This document shows, piece after piece, positions 53,153 through 61,626 of a DNA stretch of 64,000 nt. The translations under genes and the position numbers were made by a program. Under the pieces are notes generated by a model. The model had not been told where the DNA came from. It did not search any database and saw only the letters and a list, made by a program, of their open reading frames with translations. Source of the DNA: Phytohabitans aurantiacus. Lineage in GTDB: Bacteria; Actinomycetota; Actinomycetes; Mycobacteriales; Micromonosporaceae. The stretch covers positions 160,124 to 224,123 of the forward strand of contig NZ_BSDI01000011.1 of the NCBI RefSeq assembly GCF_027923225.1. Reading direction: 5' to 3'. Position 1 is the stretch's first letter; each line of letters starts with the position of its first letter.

Positions 53153-53488
53153 ATGGCAGATGGTTCCGATACGAAGCTGGCTACTGATCCGACTGCTCCG
53201 GCGTCGACCCCTGCGGGTCTCGTCGCGGGCATTCGGGCGTTCGCCGCCGGGCACGGGGGAGCTAAGGCGGTCATCGAGTACGTCGGCAAGCGTGGCGCAC
53301 GAATCGTCCTCGTGGGGGAAGACGGCGTGTGGGCAGACCAGTTCGCTGAGGCCACCGACGTGGCGCGCACGGCATGCGTCAAGGCAGGCGTCGAGGTGGA
53401 GAACGAGTGGGAGCGCGAGCTCATGGACCAGATGCGGCCGAGCAACGACCTCTGGCGCTCGATGGGCCGGCGCAATCTGGCCCGCTGA
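53153..53488 (+). CDS. Conserved hypothetical protein
   Basis: 111 residues, soluble. After a Thr/Ala/Pro-rich start it reads AGLVAGIRAFAAGHGGAKAV, IEYVGKRGARIVLVGEDGVW and ADQFAEATDVARTACVKAGV, then a highly charged WERELMDQMRPSNDLWRSMG. I do not recognise the family; I recall similar uncharacterised proteins near ctaB in related genera. ATG 53153 has only a weak AGG upstream. It ends three bases before the GTG of the ATP-grasp gene and is probably co-transcribed with it. Confidence 0.72.
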   Translation: MADGSDTKLATDPTAPASTPAGLVAGIRAFAAGHGGAKAVIEYVGKRGARIVLVGEDGVWADQFAEATDVARTACVKAGVEVENEWERELMDQMRPSNDLWRSMGRRNLAR

Positions 53489-53491
53489 CCC

Positions 53492-54400
53492 GTGACAGTT
53501 AACGTCGACCCAGCGGCCCGGGAGCGATCCCGGGTCGCTCTCGTTACGTGCGCCGAACTGCCCGATCTCGACCCCGACGACCGGTTGCTGATCGAGCCCC
53601 TGCGCGCCTTCGGCATCGAGGCGACCCCGGTCGCCTGGGACGCGACCGGCGTCGACTGGTCGTCCTTCCGCCTCGCCGTGCTCCGCTCTCCCTGGGACTA
53701 CACGGCACGCCGCGACGAGTTCGTGGCCTGGGCCGCCGGTGTGCCGTCTTTGGCGAACCCGGCCGACATCGTCCAGTGGAACACCGACAAGCGCTACCTG
53801 GGCGACCTGACGGCGGCTGGCGTCCCCGTCGTACCGACCGCGTGGGCCACCGACGACACGTGGACCCCGCCGGCCGGCGAGGCGTACGTGGTGAAGCCTT
53901 CGGTCGGTGCCGGCAGCGTCGACACCGGCCGGTACCGCCTCGGCGACCCCGACGAGGCGCGGCTCGCCCGCGAACACGCCGCCCGCCTGATCGCCGCCGG
54001 CCGCACCGTGATGATCCAGCCGTACCTGCCAGCCGTCGACACGTACGGCGAGACCGCCCTGCTGTACCTCCCCGACGAGTCCGGCAAGCTGGCGTTCAGC
54101 CACGCCATCCGCAAGGGCGCCATGCTCGACGGCCCCGACACCGGTGCGACCGGCCTCTACAAGGAAGAGACCATCAAGCCCCGCGTGCCGATCGACGCCG
54201 AGTTGGCAGTGGGCGAGCAGGCGCTGGCAGCGATCCCCGGCGGCCCCGACCGCCTGCTGTACGCCCGCGTCGACGTGATCCCCGACGAAGCCGGCCGGCC
54301 GCTGCTGGTAGAGCTCGAGCTGACCGAGCCTTCCTTGTTCCTGGCCACCGCCGAGGCCGCCCCCGCCCGCCTAGCCAGGGCAATCGCCTCCCACCGCTAA
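53492..54400 (+). CDS. ATP-grasp domain protein
   Basis: 302 residues. The pre-ATP-grasp part includes RLAVLRSPWDYTARRDEFVA and NPADIVQWNTDKRYLGDLTA. The ATP-grasp core has AYVVKPSVGAGSVDTGRYRL (phosphate-binding lysine and loop), MIQPYLPAVDTYGETALLYL, and the metal-binding LYARVDVIPDEAGRPLLVEL followed by ELTEPSLFL. It looks like the RimK/glutathione synthetase-like group with a carboxylate-amine ligase role. The substrate is unknown. It is the second gene after the hypothetical 53153-53488 and is followed by a strong hairpin terminator. Confidence 0.85.
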   Translation: MTVNVDPAARERSRVALVTCAELPDLDPDDRLLIEPLRAFGIEATPVAWDATGVDWSSFRLAVLRSPWDYTARRDEFVAWAAGVPSLANPADIVQWNTDKRYLGDLTAAGVPVVPTAWATDDTWTPPAGEAYVVKPSVGAGSVDTGRYRLGDPDEARLAREHAARLIAAGRTVMIQPYLPAVDTYGETALLYLPDESGKLAFSHAIRKGAMLDGPDTGATGLYKEETIKPRVPIDAELAVGEQALAAIPGGPDRLLYARVDVIPDEAGRPLLVELELTEPSLFLATAEAAPARLARAIASHR

Positions 54401-54415
54401 CTCCACCCCGCATTT

Positions 54416-54473
54416 ACGTGATCAGGGCGTCCCTCAAGTCGCTAGAACGACTTGAGGGACGCCCTGATCACGT
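54416..54473. terminator. Long hairpin terminator after the ATP-grasp gene
   Basis: A perfect 26-base inverted repeat (54416-54441 and 54448-54473) around the six-base loop CTAGAA. It shares CGTGATCA..GCGTC..TCAAGTCGCTA with the hairpin at 43753-43810, differing at about four positions over 27. No T-run follows. Confidence 0.8.
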
Positions 54474-54552
54474 CAGTGGTGGGGTTGCGGATCTGGGAGG
54501 CATCTGCTTTGGTCTATGTCTGGCTTTGGTTGCTTTGTGGAGGTGGATCTAG

Positions 54553-57500
54553 GTGAGGGTGGGTACGCGGGGTGTGGTCGCGCTTGTGGTGCTGTGTGCG
54601 GCTGCGGCCGTACCCGCTGTCGCCAACGGGGAAGCGGCGCCCACCGTGTCCGCCGCTGCCGCGCCCACCGCGGACGCCCGCTCTGTCACGCTCGTCAGCG
54701 GCGATCGCGTCACCGTCACCGCTGGCGACAAGGCGTCGGTCTCGCCCGGCGAAGGGCGCGAGGACATGCGGTTCGTGACTCGGCGGGACGGCGACCATCT
54801 GCACGTGATTCCGGCCGACGCGTTGGCGCTGCTGCGAGCGGGCGATCTGGATCCGCGGCTGTTCGACGTCACCACCCTGTTCGAGTTTGGCTATGACGGA
54901 CTGGCCGAGTTGCCGCTCATCGTCACCTACGACGGGACCGACGCGCGGGCCCGGGGGCGGGAACGAGTGGCCGAGGGCGGTGCGCGGGTCGTGCGTGATC
55001 TCGTGCCGGTGGAGGGGCACGCGGTCGCGGCGGATACTGACAATCTCACCGACTTCTGGTCGACGTTCACCGTTGGGGGGCCGGCCGAGCGGCGCATGAC
55101 GATCGGTGTCGACGCGATCTGGCTCGACGGGCTGCGCCAGCCGGCCCTGGCCGAGAGCGTGCCGCAGATCGGCGCGCCGGCGGCGTGGGCGGCCGGCTTC
55201 GACGGCACGGGCAGCACGGTCGCCGTACTTGATAGTGGTGTGGACGCGGGTCACGCGGATCTGGCGGGCCGGGTGACCGCGCGGCAGAACTTCACCGACG
55301 GTAACGAGGACGACAAGGATCACACGGGTCACGGCACGCACGTGGCCGCGACGGTGGCCGGTGCCGACGGTGTGGCGCCGGGCGCCCGGCTGCTCGACGG
55401 CAAGGTGTGTGTCGACGGTGGGTGCGCCGAGTCGTGGATCGTCGCCGGGATGGAGTGGGCGGCCAAGCAAGGCGCCACGGTCGCCAACCTCAGCCTCGGT
55501 GGCCCCGACACCCCCGGGCTCGACCCGGTGGAGCGGGCGGTGCAGGTCCTGACCGGCACGCTCTTCGTGGTCGCGGCGGGCAACATCCCGGGCGCGGGCA
55601 CGATCTCGTCGCCGGCCACGGCGGACGCGGCGCTCGCGGTGGGTGCGGTCACGAAAGCCGACCGGCTCGCCGACTTTTCCAGCCAGGGCCCGCGCGCCGA
55701 GGACGGCGCGCTCAAGCCGGACATCACCGCCCCGGGCGTCGCCATCACCGCCGCCCGCAGCGCCGATTCGACGCTGCCGGGTGACACGCACACCACCCTG
55801 TCCGGTACTTCCATGGCCGCCCCACACGCCGCTGGCGCCGCCGCGATCCTCGCTCAGCGGCGTCCCGACTGGACCCCGGCGCAGATCAAGGCCGGGCTGA
55901 TGGGTGCGGCAAAGCCCGATCCGGCGCTGAGCGTGTTCGCGCAGGGTGCCGGGCGGCTCGACGTGGCCGCGGCGGTCACCCGGACGGTCACCGCCGTGCC
56001 GGCGAGCCTCAGCTTCGGGCGGCAACCGTGGCCGCACGACGACGACACCCCGGTCGCGAAGACCGTCACGTACCGCAACGACGGCACCGAACCGGTCACC
56101 CTCACGCCCGCTGTCGACGGGCTGCCGGCCGCCATGGTCACCGTCGAGCCGGCCGCCGTCACCGTGCCGGCGGGCGGCACCGCCGAAGTCACGGTCACCG
56201 TCGACGGGCGGGTGGACGGGGCGAACGGGTTGCTCACCGGCCACCTGACGGCCGGTGACACGCACACGCCGCTGGCGTTCGACCGTGAGGTGGAGAGCTA
56301 CGAGGTCACGGTGGCGCACCTGGGCCGCGACGGCGCACCCGCAGAGGGGTACGTGACGGTCCTGGCGAGCTGGGACGGCAAGATCGCGCGCACGCTGCCC
56401 GCCTCCACCGGTACCGTGCGCACCCGGCTGCCCAAGGGCCGGTACACGGTGCTCAGCGCGATCACCGCGCCGGACGGTGCCGGCTATGCCACGACGATGC
56501 TCGCCCAGCCCAGCCTCGACGTGGGCGGCGCCGTGACCATCACGCTGGACTCGCGAACGGGCCGGCCGCTGTCGGCGTCGGTGCCGCGCGCGGATGCCGG
56601 CCAGGCCTTCGCCGAGGTGGCGGCCAGCGCCATCGCCACCGGGCGCACCGTCGAGGTGGGCACGCTCGGCCGCACGTTCGCCGGCCTGTACGCGGGCGCG
56701 GTCGACGCCAGCACCGCAGAGGGCTTCGTGTCGCGCGTGACGGCGACGTTCGAGGCGCCCGACACGGCGTACCTGCTGGGGTGGCTCACCGAGGATCACA
56801 TGATCACGGGGATGGCGCAGGAGTTGACCGCCGCCGACCTCGCCACGGTACGGGCCGACCACGGTCACGAGGCGTCCGGCACGACGGGACGGAAGCTGGC
56901 CTGGCCGGTACTGCCCGACGCGCTGATGGGCGGCTTCGCGCATCCGCTGGCGTTCGCGCTGCCGTCGACCCGCACCGAGTACTACAACGCGGGCGGGCGG
57001 ATGCGGTGGTTCCGGTCGTTCGACGAGATGACCGCGGACGAGTACGTCACGACCACCGTCGCGCCGCCGCTTTCCTACAAGCCCGGTCAGGCGTACCAGG
57101 AGCAGTGGAGCCGCGGCGTCTTCGGCCCGACGGTGGCGTCACCGGCGTACGAGCACCAGTGGGTCACCCGCACCGGTGACAAGCTGCTCGTGCTCGCCCC
57201 GCTGTACGGCGACGGGGTGGGTCGGGCCGGGTACTCGGGCATCGCGACGGGCCGCATCACGCTCTTCCTCGATGGTGTCAAAAACGCCGAGCTCAGCGAG
57301 CTGAACGGGGAGTTCGAGGTGCCGCCCGAGCCAGCCGACTACCGCCTGGAGATGGTGGCGCAGCGGTCAGGCCCGGCGACGCTGTCGACCGAGGTACGGG
57401 TGGCGTGGACGTTCCGGTCCGGGCATGTGGAAGGTGCGGAGGCGGTGCGGATGCCGCTGTCGACGGTGCAGTTCGCGCCGCCGGTCAACAGCGAAAACGC

Positions 57501-57759
57501 CGCGCCCGCCGGCCAGCCCGCCACGATCCCCGTGACCGTGACGCCGCAACCGGATTCGGCGGCCGCCCCGAACGCGTCGCTGCGCGTGGAGGCGTCGTTC
57601 GACGACGGCAAGTCGTGGGTCGTCGCCACGCGCGCCGGCAACGCGGTCGTGCTGCAGCACCCCGCTGGGCCCGGTTACGTATCGCTGAGGGCGGTGGCGG
57701 AGGACGAATCAGGCAACACGGTCGAGCAGACGGTGATCCGCGCCTACAAGCTCGCTTGA
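54553..57759 (+). CDS. Secreted S8-family (subtilisin-like) serine peptidase
   Basis: 1068 residues. A signal peptide (GVVALVVLCAAAAVPAVANG) is followed by a propeptide-like region to about residue 205. The catalytic triad is D227 (VAVLDSGVDAGHADL), H260 (HTGHGTHVAATVAG) and S420 (SGTSMAAPHAAG), with oxyanion N344 (AAGN). The C-terminal 600 residues are beta-rich domains (SLSFGRQPWPHDD, then Fn3-like repeats) without a sortase motif. It is an extracellular protease, possibly in nutrient acquisition or development. The start is GTG 54553. It is followed by a secreted inhibitor gene. Confidence 0.92.
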   Translation: MRVGTRGVVALVVLCAAAAVPAVANGEAAPTVSAAAAPTADARSVTLVSGDRVTVTAGDKASVSPGEGREDMRFVTRRDGDHLHVIPADALALLRAGDLDPRLFDVTTLFEFGYDGLAELPLIVTYDGTDARARGRERVAEGGARVVRDLVPVEGHAVAADTDNLTDFWSTFTVGGPAERRMTIGVDAIWLDGLRQPALAESVPQIGAPAAWAAGFDGTGSTVAVLDSGVDAGHADLAGRVTARQNFTDGNEDDKDHTGHGTHVAATVAGADGVAPGARLLDGKVCVDGGCAESWIVAGMEWAAKQGATVANLSLGGPDTPGLDPVERAVQVLTGTLFVVAAGNIPGAGTISSPATADAALAVGAVTKADRLADFSSQGPRAEDGALKPDITAPGVAITAARSADSTLPGDTHTTLSGTSMAAPHAAGAAAILAQRRPDWTPAQIKAGLMGAAKPDPALSVFAQGAGRLDVAAAVTRTVTAVPASLSFGRQPWPHDDDTPVAKTVTYRNDGTEPVTLTPAVDGLPAAMVTVEPAAVTVPAGGTAEVTVTVDGRVDGANGLLTGHLTAGDTHTPLAFDREVESYEVTVAHLGRDGAPAEGYVTVLASWDGKIARTLPASTGTVRTRLPKGRYTVLSAITAPDGAGYATTMLAQPSLDVGGAVTITLDSRTGRPLSASVPRADAGQAFAEVAASAIATGRTVEVGTLGRTFAGLYAGAVDASTAEGFVSRVTATFEAPDTAYLLGWLTEDHMITGMAQELTAADLATVRADHGHEASGTTGRKLAWPVLPDALMGGFAHPLAFALPSTRTEYYNAGGRMRWFRSFDEMTADEYVTTTVAPPLSYKPGQAYQEQWSRGVFGPTVASPAYEHQWVTRTGDKLLVLAPLYGDGVGRAGYSGIATGRITLFLDGVKNAELSELNGEFEVPPEPADYRLEMVAQRSGPATLSTEVRVAWTFRSGHVEGAEAVRMPLSTVQFAPPVNSENAAPAGQPATIPVTVTPQPDSAAAPNASLRVEASFDDGKSWVVATRAGNAVVLQHPAGPGYVSLRAVAEDESGNTVEQTVIRAYKLA

Positions 57760-58000
57760 TCCTCCTTGATACGCAGCTGCCTAAAGCCGACTGATGTATT
57801 GACGCCAACGCATCCTGTGGCAGGGTTATAGCGGGTTGCCCGGCTCGCGACTGGGCGGCTCATGTCTTCGGGGGGTTCGGCGGCCGAGATATTCCTCGGG
57901 GATTCCTGCGCGTAGGTCCGGAAGTGCCAACAAGCAGAGCGCCTCGGCAACGCATCCAGCGAGGTCCTGGTGTGAATTCACCAAGGGGGAATACAGACCC

Positions 58001-58414
58001 ATGAGAATCAAGAAGGCGATTGCCGCTGCTGCGGCATTCGCAGGCGTCGCGGCGGTCGGAGTGTTCGGGGCCTCGGCGCCCGCCGCCGCCGCGCCCGGCA
58101 ATGGCGTGATCGAGTACGGCGAGTTCGTGCTGTGGGAGCACTCCAACTACGGTGGGGCGCTGTACGACAGCAATGGAAACCTTGCTAACTACAGCGGGTA
58201 CTTCTTCGTCAACTCGGGCACCCAGCTCAACGACCGCGCGAGCAGCATTGCCAACTATCACCAGACCCGGAGCCTTCGTACATACCAGCACGCCAACTAC
58301 ACCTACCCGTACATCTCGGTCCTCCCGTACGGGCAGGCGTCAGGCAACGTCAGCTGGGCGTACTACAGCCTGGGCAGCTTCAACGACAACCTGAGCTCCC
58401 ACTTGTTCTTCTAG
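58001..58414 (+). CDS. Secreted peptidase inhibitor family I36-like (beta/gamma-crystallin fold)
   Basis: 137 residues. The signal peptide MRIKKAIAAAAAFAGVAAVG.. ends near AAAAPG (residue 32). The mature part, YGEFVLWEHSNYGGALYDSN followed by DRASSIANYHQTRSLRTYQH, has the aromatic Gly-rich pattern of SMPI/I36 proteins, which fold like half a crystallin and inhibit metalloproteases or bind calcium. Aromatic residues and Asn are frequent, unlike the neighbours. AAGGGGGA lies ten bases before ATG 58001. It sits 240 bases after the subtilisin gene. Confidence 0.82.
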   Translation: MRIKKAIAAAAAFAGVAAVGVFGASAPAAAAPGNGVIEYGEFVLWEHSNYGGALYDSNGNLANYSGYFFVNSGTQLNDRASSIANYHQTRSLRTYQHANYTYPYISVLPYGQASGNVSWAYYSLGSFNDNLSSHLFF

Positions 58415-58607
58415 CTCTAGTCGCGGGGCGCGCGGCGCTCCGGGACATGGAACGGTGAGAGGCGGTGTCCCGTCCAAGCCACGGCCTGGCCGTGGCCGGG
58501 CGGGGCACCGTTAGGGCCCGTTGGCCAACACGCTCCAAATATGAATTCGCGCAGAATATTTCATTACAACTGCGAACGGTGTATCACGTCCCATCGAGGA
58601 GATCTAA
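58415..58607. other. Intergenic region with a small hairpin
   Basis: CCACGGCC-T-GGCCGTGG (58479-58495) can form a short hairpin that may terminate the inhibitor transcript. The last 90 bases are AT-richer and probably hold the promoter of the lipoprotein-export cassette (GAGGAGA ribosome binding site at 58596-58602). Confidence 0.4.
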
Positions 58608-59528
58608 ATGATTCCAGTCCCGCAAGGGCGACGGTCATCCACATGGGGCGCCATCGCCGTCGCGGCGCTGGTCGTCGTGTTGGTTGGCTGCACCAAAGAC
58701 GCCTCAGATGACGCGGACGAGCCGGCCATCGACGCGGTCCCGGTGATCCGGTCGTCTTCGGAACTGGTTCTCCCATTGGATGACTTCGCACAGACCGAAG
58801 ATCAAGAACACGCCATTACCGACGCTGTCAACATTCTGGGTCGGCAGTGCATGAAGCGTTTCGGTCTTGACTGGCCAGCGGCGCGGGTGTCAGGCTCGTT
58901 CGAGGTCGATCCGTATGCCCGGCGTTATTCGATCATTGATGTGGAGAAGGCGTCGGTGGAGGGTTATCACGCGGTCGACATCATCAAGCGGCAGCGCGCC
59001 CTCGCCGAGCTGGACGCGAATGCTCCGACGCCGTCGAGGGAGGCGATGAACGTGTGGGCGGGACGCGGGCAGAGCTCGTACAACGGGGAGCCGGTGCCCG
59101 CCGGCGGCTGTGCGAAGGAGGCGACGGACAAGCTCGCCGGGGGTGTGCGGGAGGCCGACCTGGCGCTCGTGCAACGCCTCCAGGTCGAGGCGCGGGGGCG
59201 CACGATGGCCGACAGCCGGGTGGTGAAGGTCTTCGCGGCGTGGAGCGCGTGCATGAAGGATGAGGGTTTCAGCTATCCCGATCCGTTCGCGGCCAACGAC
59301 GACCAGCGGTGGCAGAGCGAGACGATCAGTGCGGAGGAGACCGCGACGGCGGTCGCCGACGTGAAGTGCAAGGACAAGGCCAACGTGGTCGGGACGATGC
59401 TGGCGGTGGAGCGGGCTTACCAGCGGCGGCAGGTCGAGCAGCACGGCACCGAGCTGACCGCGGTCAAGGCGTACGTGCAGGCACGGGCGGCCACAGCTGG
59501 GCGGGTGCTGGCCAGCGGCGGCGCTTGA
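58608..59528 (+). CDS. Lipoprotein of unknown function, first gene of an export cassette
   Basis: 306 residues. A signal sequence with lipobox LVGC28 is followed by an acidic linker (TKDASDDADEPAID). The mature domain has paired cysteines (GRQCMKRFGL, AGGCAKEATDKLAGG, WSACMKDEGF, VKCKDKANVVGTM) and a long C-terminal helix. This resembles uncharacterised actinobacterial lipoproteins placed before MacB-like transporters. GAGGAGA precedes ATG 58608. Its TGA overlaps the ATG of the adaptor gene. Confidence 0.82.
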   Translation: MIPVPQGRRSSTWGAIAVAALVVVLVGCTKDASDDADEPAIDAVPVIRSSSELVLPLDDFAQTEDQEHAITDAVNILGRQCMKRFGLDWPAARVSGSFEVDPYARRYSIIDVEKASVEGYHAVDIIKRQRALAELDANAPTPSREAMNVWAGRGQSSYNGEPVPAGGCAKEATDKLAGGVREADLALVQRLQVEARGRTMADSRVVKVFAAWSACMKDEGFSYPDPFAANDDQRWQSETISAEETATAVADVKCKDKANVVGTMLAVERAYQRRQVEQHGTELTAVKAYVQARAATAGRVLASGGA

Positions 59529-60931
59529 TGGCGACGCCCGACGAGCCTGGGCGGGCCGACGAGGCGCCCGATGCCGGCGAGGTGGCCGAGGGGGCGCCGG
59601 CGGTAGGTTCGGTGCTGGCGCGGCGGCAGCGCTGGCTGACCTGGGGCGCGGCCGTGGTGGCGCTGCTGTGCGTAGCCGTGCTCGGCCTGTCCACGCTGGT
59701 CCGGTCGCCCGCGCAGGTCGCGGCGGAGACCGAGGCGCCCGAGCGCACGGTGTTGACCGCGGTCGTGGAGCAGCGGTTGCTCGAAGACACAGTGGTGTTA
59801 CGCGGCACGGTGGTGCAGACCCGCCCGGTGGAGATCCGCCCGGCCGCGGTCTTCGAGGCGGAGCGGATGGTCGTCACCGGGGTCCGGGTCAAGGCTGGGC
59901 AGCGGCTGGCCAAGGGCGCGGTGGTTGCCGAGGTGTCCGGCCGCCCGGTCGTGGTGCTGCCGGGCGCGTTTCCCGCGTATCGAGACATTCGCCCGGGCGC
60001 GCGAGGCAAGGACGTCGCGCAGTTGCAGGCGGCGCTGCGCAGCCTGGGGTACCGAGTGGCGACGGAGACGGTGTTCGGGCCATCGACGAAGGCGGCGCTG
60101 ACCCGACTGTACGACGCGCTGGGCTATCCGGTGCCGACGACGGGTGAGGCCGACGCGCAGGCGGTGCGGGCCGCCCGCGCTCAGGTGACGGCGGCCGAGC
60201 GCGCGCTGCGGCAGGCGCAGGCGGTGGCCACGCCGGCGCCGGGTACGTCCAGCGTGGCCGACGCCAAGCAGGCGCTGACGCAGGCGAAGGCCGACCTCGC
60301 GGCGCTGGTGGCGCGCACCGGGCCGATGTTGCCGATGGGCGAGGTCGCGTTCGTGCCGCGGTTTCCGGCGCGGGTGGTAAAGGTCGACGCGGTGGTCGGC
60401 CAGGAGGTGACCGGGACGCTGGCCGTTCTCGCGGTGGGCGACGTGGTGGCCGTGGGCACCCTGGCCGGAGCGGATCCACAGGGTGTGGTGGTCGACCTGC
60501 CGGTGCAGATAAGAGCCGGCGAGAGCGGCGAAACCCTGCCGGGCAAGGTCGTCGCGGTCGGTGAGGCGGCAGCCGCGATGGCGGCCGCCCCGGGCGGCTC
60601 GGGCGAGTCCGGTGACTCCAGCGGCGGGACGGTCCCGACCGGGTACGCCGTGGCGGTGGCCGGCGATGCGCAACTCGACGAGGCACTGGTCGGGCAGGGG
60701 GTGCGGCTCAGCATCGTCGTGGCCAGCTCGGCGCAGCCGGTGCTGGTGGTGCCGGTGGCCGCCGTTTCGGCCGGCGCGGATTCGCAGGCGACGGTCACCG
60801 TCGTCGCGGGGGCGGACGAGCAACGCACGGTGCCGGTGACCGTTGGGCGCACTGGTGACGGATACGTCGAGGTGTCCGCACCCGCCGGTCAGCTCCAGGC
60901 GGGCGACCGGGTCGTGGTGGGGCAGCGGTGA
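59528..60931 (+). CDS. Membrane-fusion/adaptor protein with peptidoglycan-binding domain
   Basis: 467 residues. One N-terminal membrane anchor (LTWGAAVVALLCVAVLGLST) is followed by HlyD-like beta-barrel/lipoyl segments (LRGTVVQTRPVEIRPAAVFE; VTGVRVKAGQRLAKGAVVAE). A PG_binding_1 domain is inserted near residues 155-205 (PGARGKDVAQLQAALRSLGY). A helical hairpin and C-terminal barrel (PVLVVPVAAVSAGADSQATV) complete it. It probably couples the MacB-like ABC pair to the wall. ATG 59528 shares one base with the upstream stop. Confidence 0.88.
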   Translation: MATPDEPGRADEAPDAGEVAEGAPAVGSVLARRQRWLTWGAAVVALLCVAVLGLSTLVRSPAQVAAETEAPERTVLTAVVEQRLLEDTVVLRGTVVQTRPVEIRPAAVFEAERMVVTGVRVKAGQRLAKGAVVAEVSGRPVVVLPGAFPAYRDIRPGARGKDVAQLQAALRSLGYRVATETVFGPSTKAALTRLYDALGYPVPTTGEADAQAVRAARAQVTAAERALRQAQAVATPAPGTSSVADAKQALTQAKADLAALVARTGPMLPMGEVAFVPRFPARVVKVDAVVGQEVTGTLAVLAVGDVVAVGTLAGADPQGVVVDLPVQIRAGESGETLPGKVVAVGEAAAAMAAAPGGSGESGDSSGGTVPTGYAVAVAGDAQLDEALVGQGVRLSIVVASSAQPVLVVPVAAVSAGADSQATVTVVAGADEQRTVPVTVGRTGDGYVEVSAPAGQLQAGDRVVVGQR

Positions 60932-61626
60932 GCACTCCCGCGGTCGAGTTCGCCGGGGTCGGACGCACCTATCCCGGCCCGCCGCCGGTGCGCGCGCTCC
61001 AACCCGCCGACTTGATCATCGAGCAGGGGCAGTACGTAGCGGTGGTGGGCCCCTCCGGCTCGGGCAAGAGCACGTTCCTCAACCTGATCGGCCTGCTCGA
61101 CACGCCGACCACCGGCCGGTACCGTCTCGACGGCATCGACGTCGGGCAGCTGTCCGAACCGCAACGCGGCGCCCTGCGCGGACGCCGGATCGGCTTCGTA
61201 TTCCAGGCGTTCCACCTGATGCCGCACCGCACCGCCACGGAAAACGTGATGCTCGCGATGCTCTACACCGGCGTCCAGCACGGCGAGCGGGCTGCCCGCG
61301 CAGCAGACGCGCTCGCCAGTGTCGGGCTCGCGCACCGCGTCGCCGCCCTACCCACCACCATGTCCGGCGGCGAGCGCCAGCGCGTCGCGGTGGCGCGGGC
61401 CCTGGTCAACCGGCCCAGCCTGCTGCTGTGCGACGAGCCCACCGGAAACCTCGACTCGGCCACCGCCACCGCCATCCTGGACCTCTTCGACGACCTGCAC
61501 CGCACCGGCGTCACCCTGGTGGTGGTCACCCACAATGACGACGTGGCGGTCCGCGCCCAACATGTCATCACGATCCGCGACGGCATCCTGGAGGAGCGCC
61601 GTTACCCCACCGAGGCGCGGCCGTGA
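60928..61626 (+). CDS. MacB/LolD-type ABC transporter ATP-binding protein
   Basis: 232 residues. Walker A is VGPSGSGKSTFLNLIGLLDT, the Q-loop GFVFQAFHLMPHRTATENV, the signature TMSGGERQRVAVARALVNRP and Walker B LLLCDEPTGNLDS, followed by the switch His in VVVTHNDDVA. It belongs to the lipoprotein/peptide export class that powers mechanotransmission permeases. GTG 60928 overlaps the adaptor stop, and its own stop overlaps the permease GTG. Confidence 0.95.
   Translation: MSTPAVEFAGVGRTYPGPPPVRALQPADLIIEQGQYVAVVGPSGSGKSTFLNLIGLLDTPTTGRYRLDGIDVGQLSEPQRGALRGRRIGFVFQAFHLMPHRTATENVMLAMLYTGVQHGERAARAADALASVGLAHRVAALPTTMSGGERQRVAVARALVNRPSLLLCDEPTGNLDSATATAILDLFDDLHRTGVTLVVVTHNDDVAVRAQHVITIRDGILEERRYPTEARP

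Noticed and set aside
53153..54400. ATP-grasp gene plus small upstream gene considered as a RiPP (graspetide-like) cluster
   Set aside because: The 111-residue protein looks like a folded soluble protein without a repetitive Thr/Asp/Glu core, and no exporter or peptidase is adjacent.
54514..56943. 809-codon minus-strand frame
   Set aside because: It is antisense to the subtilisin gene, and its Arg/Gly/His-rich composition is typical of shadows.
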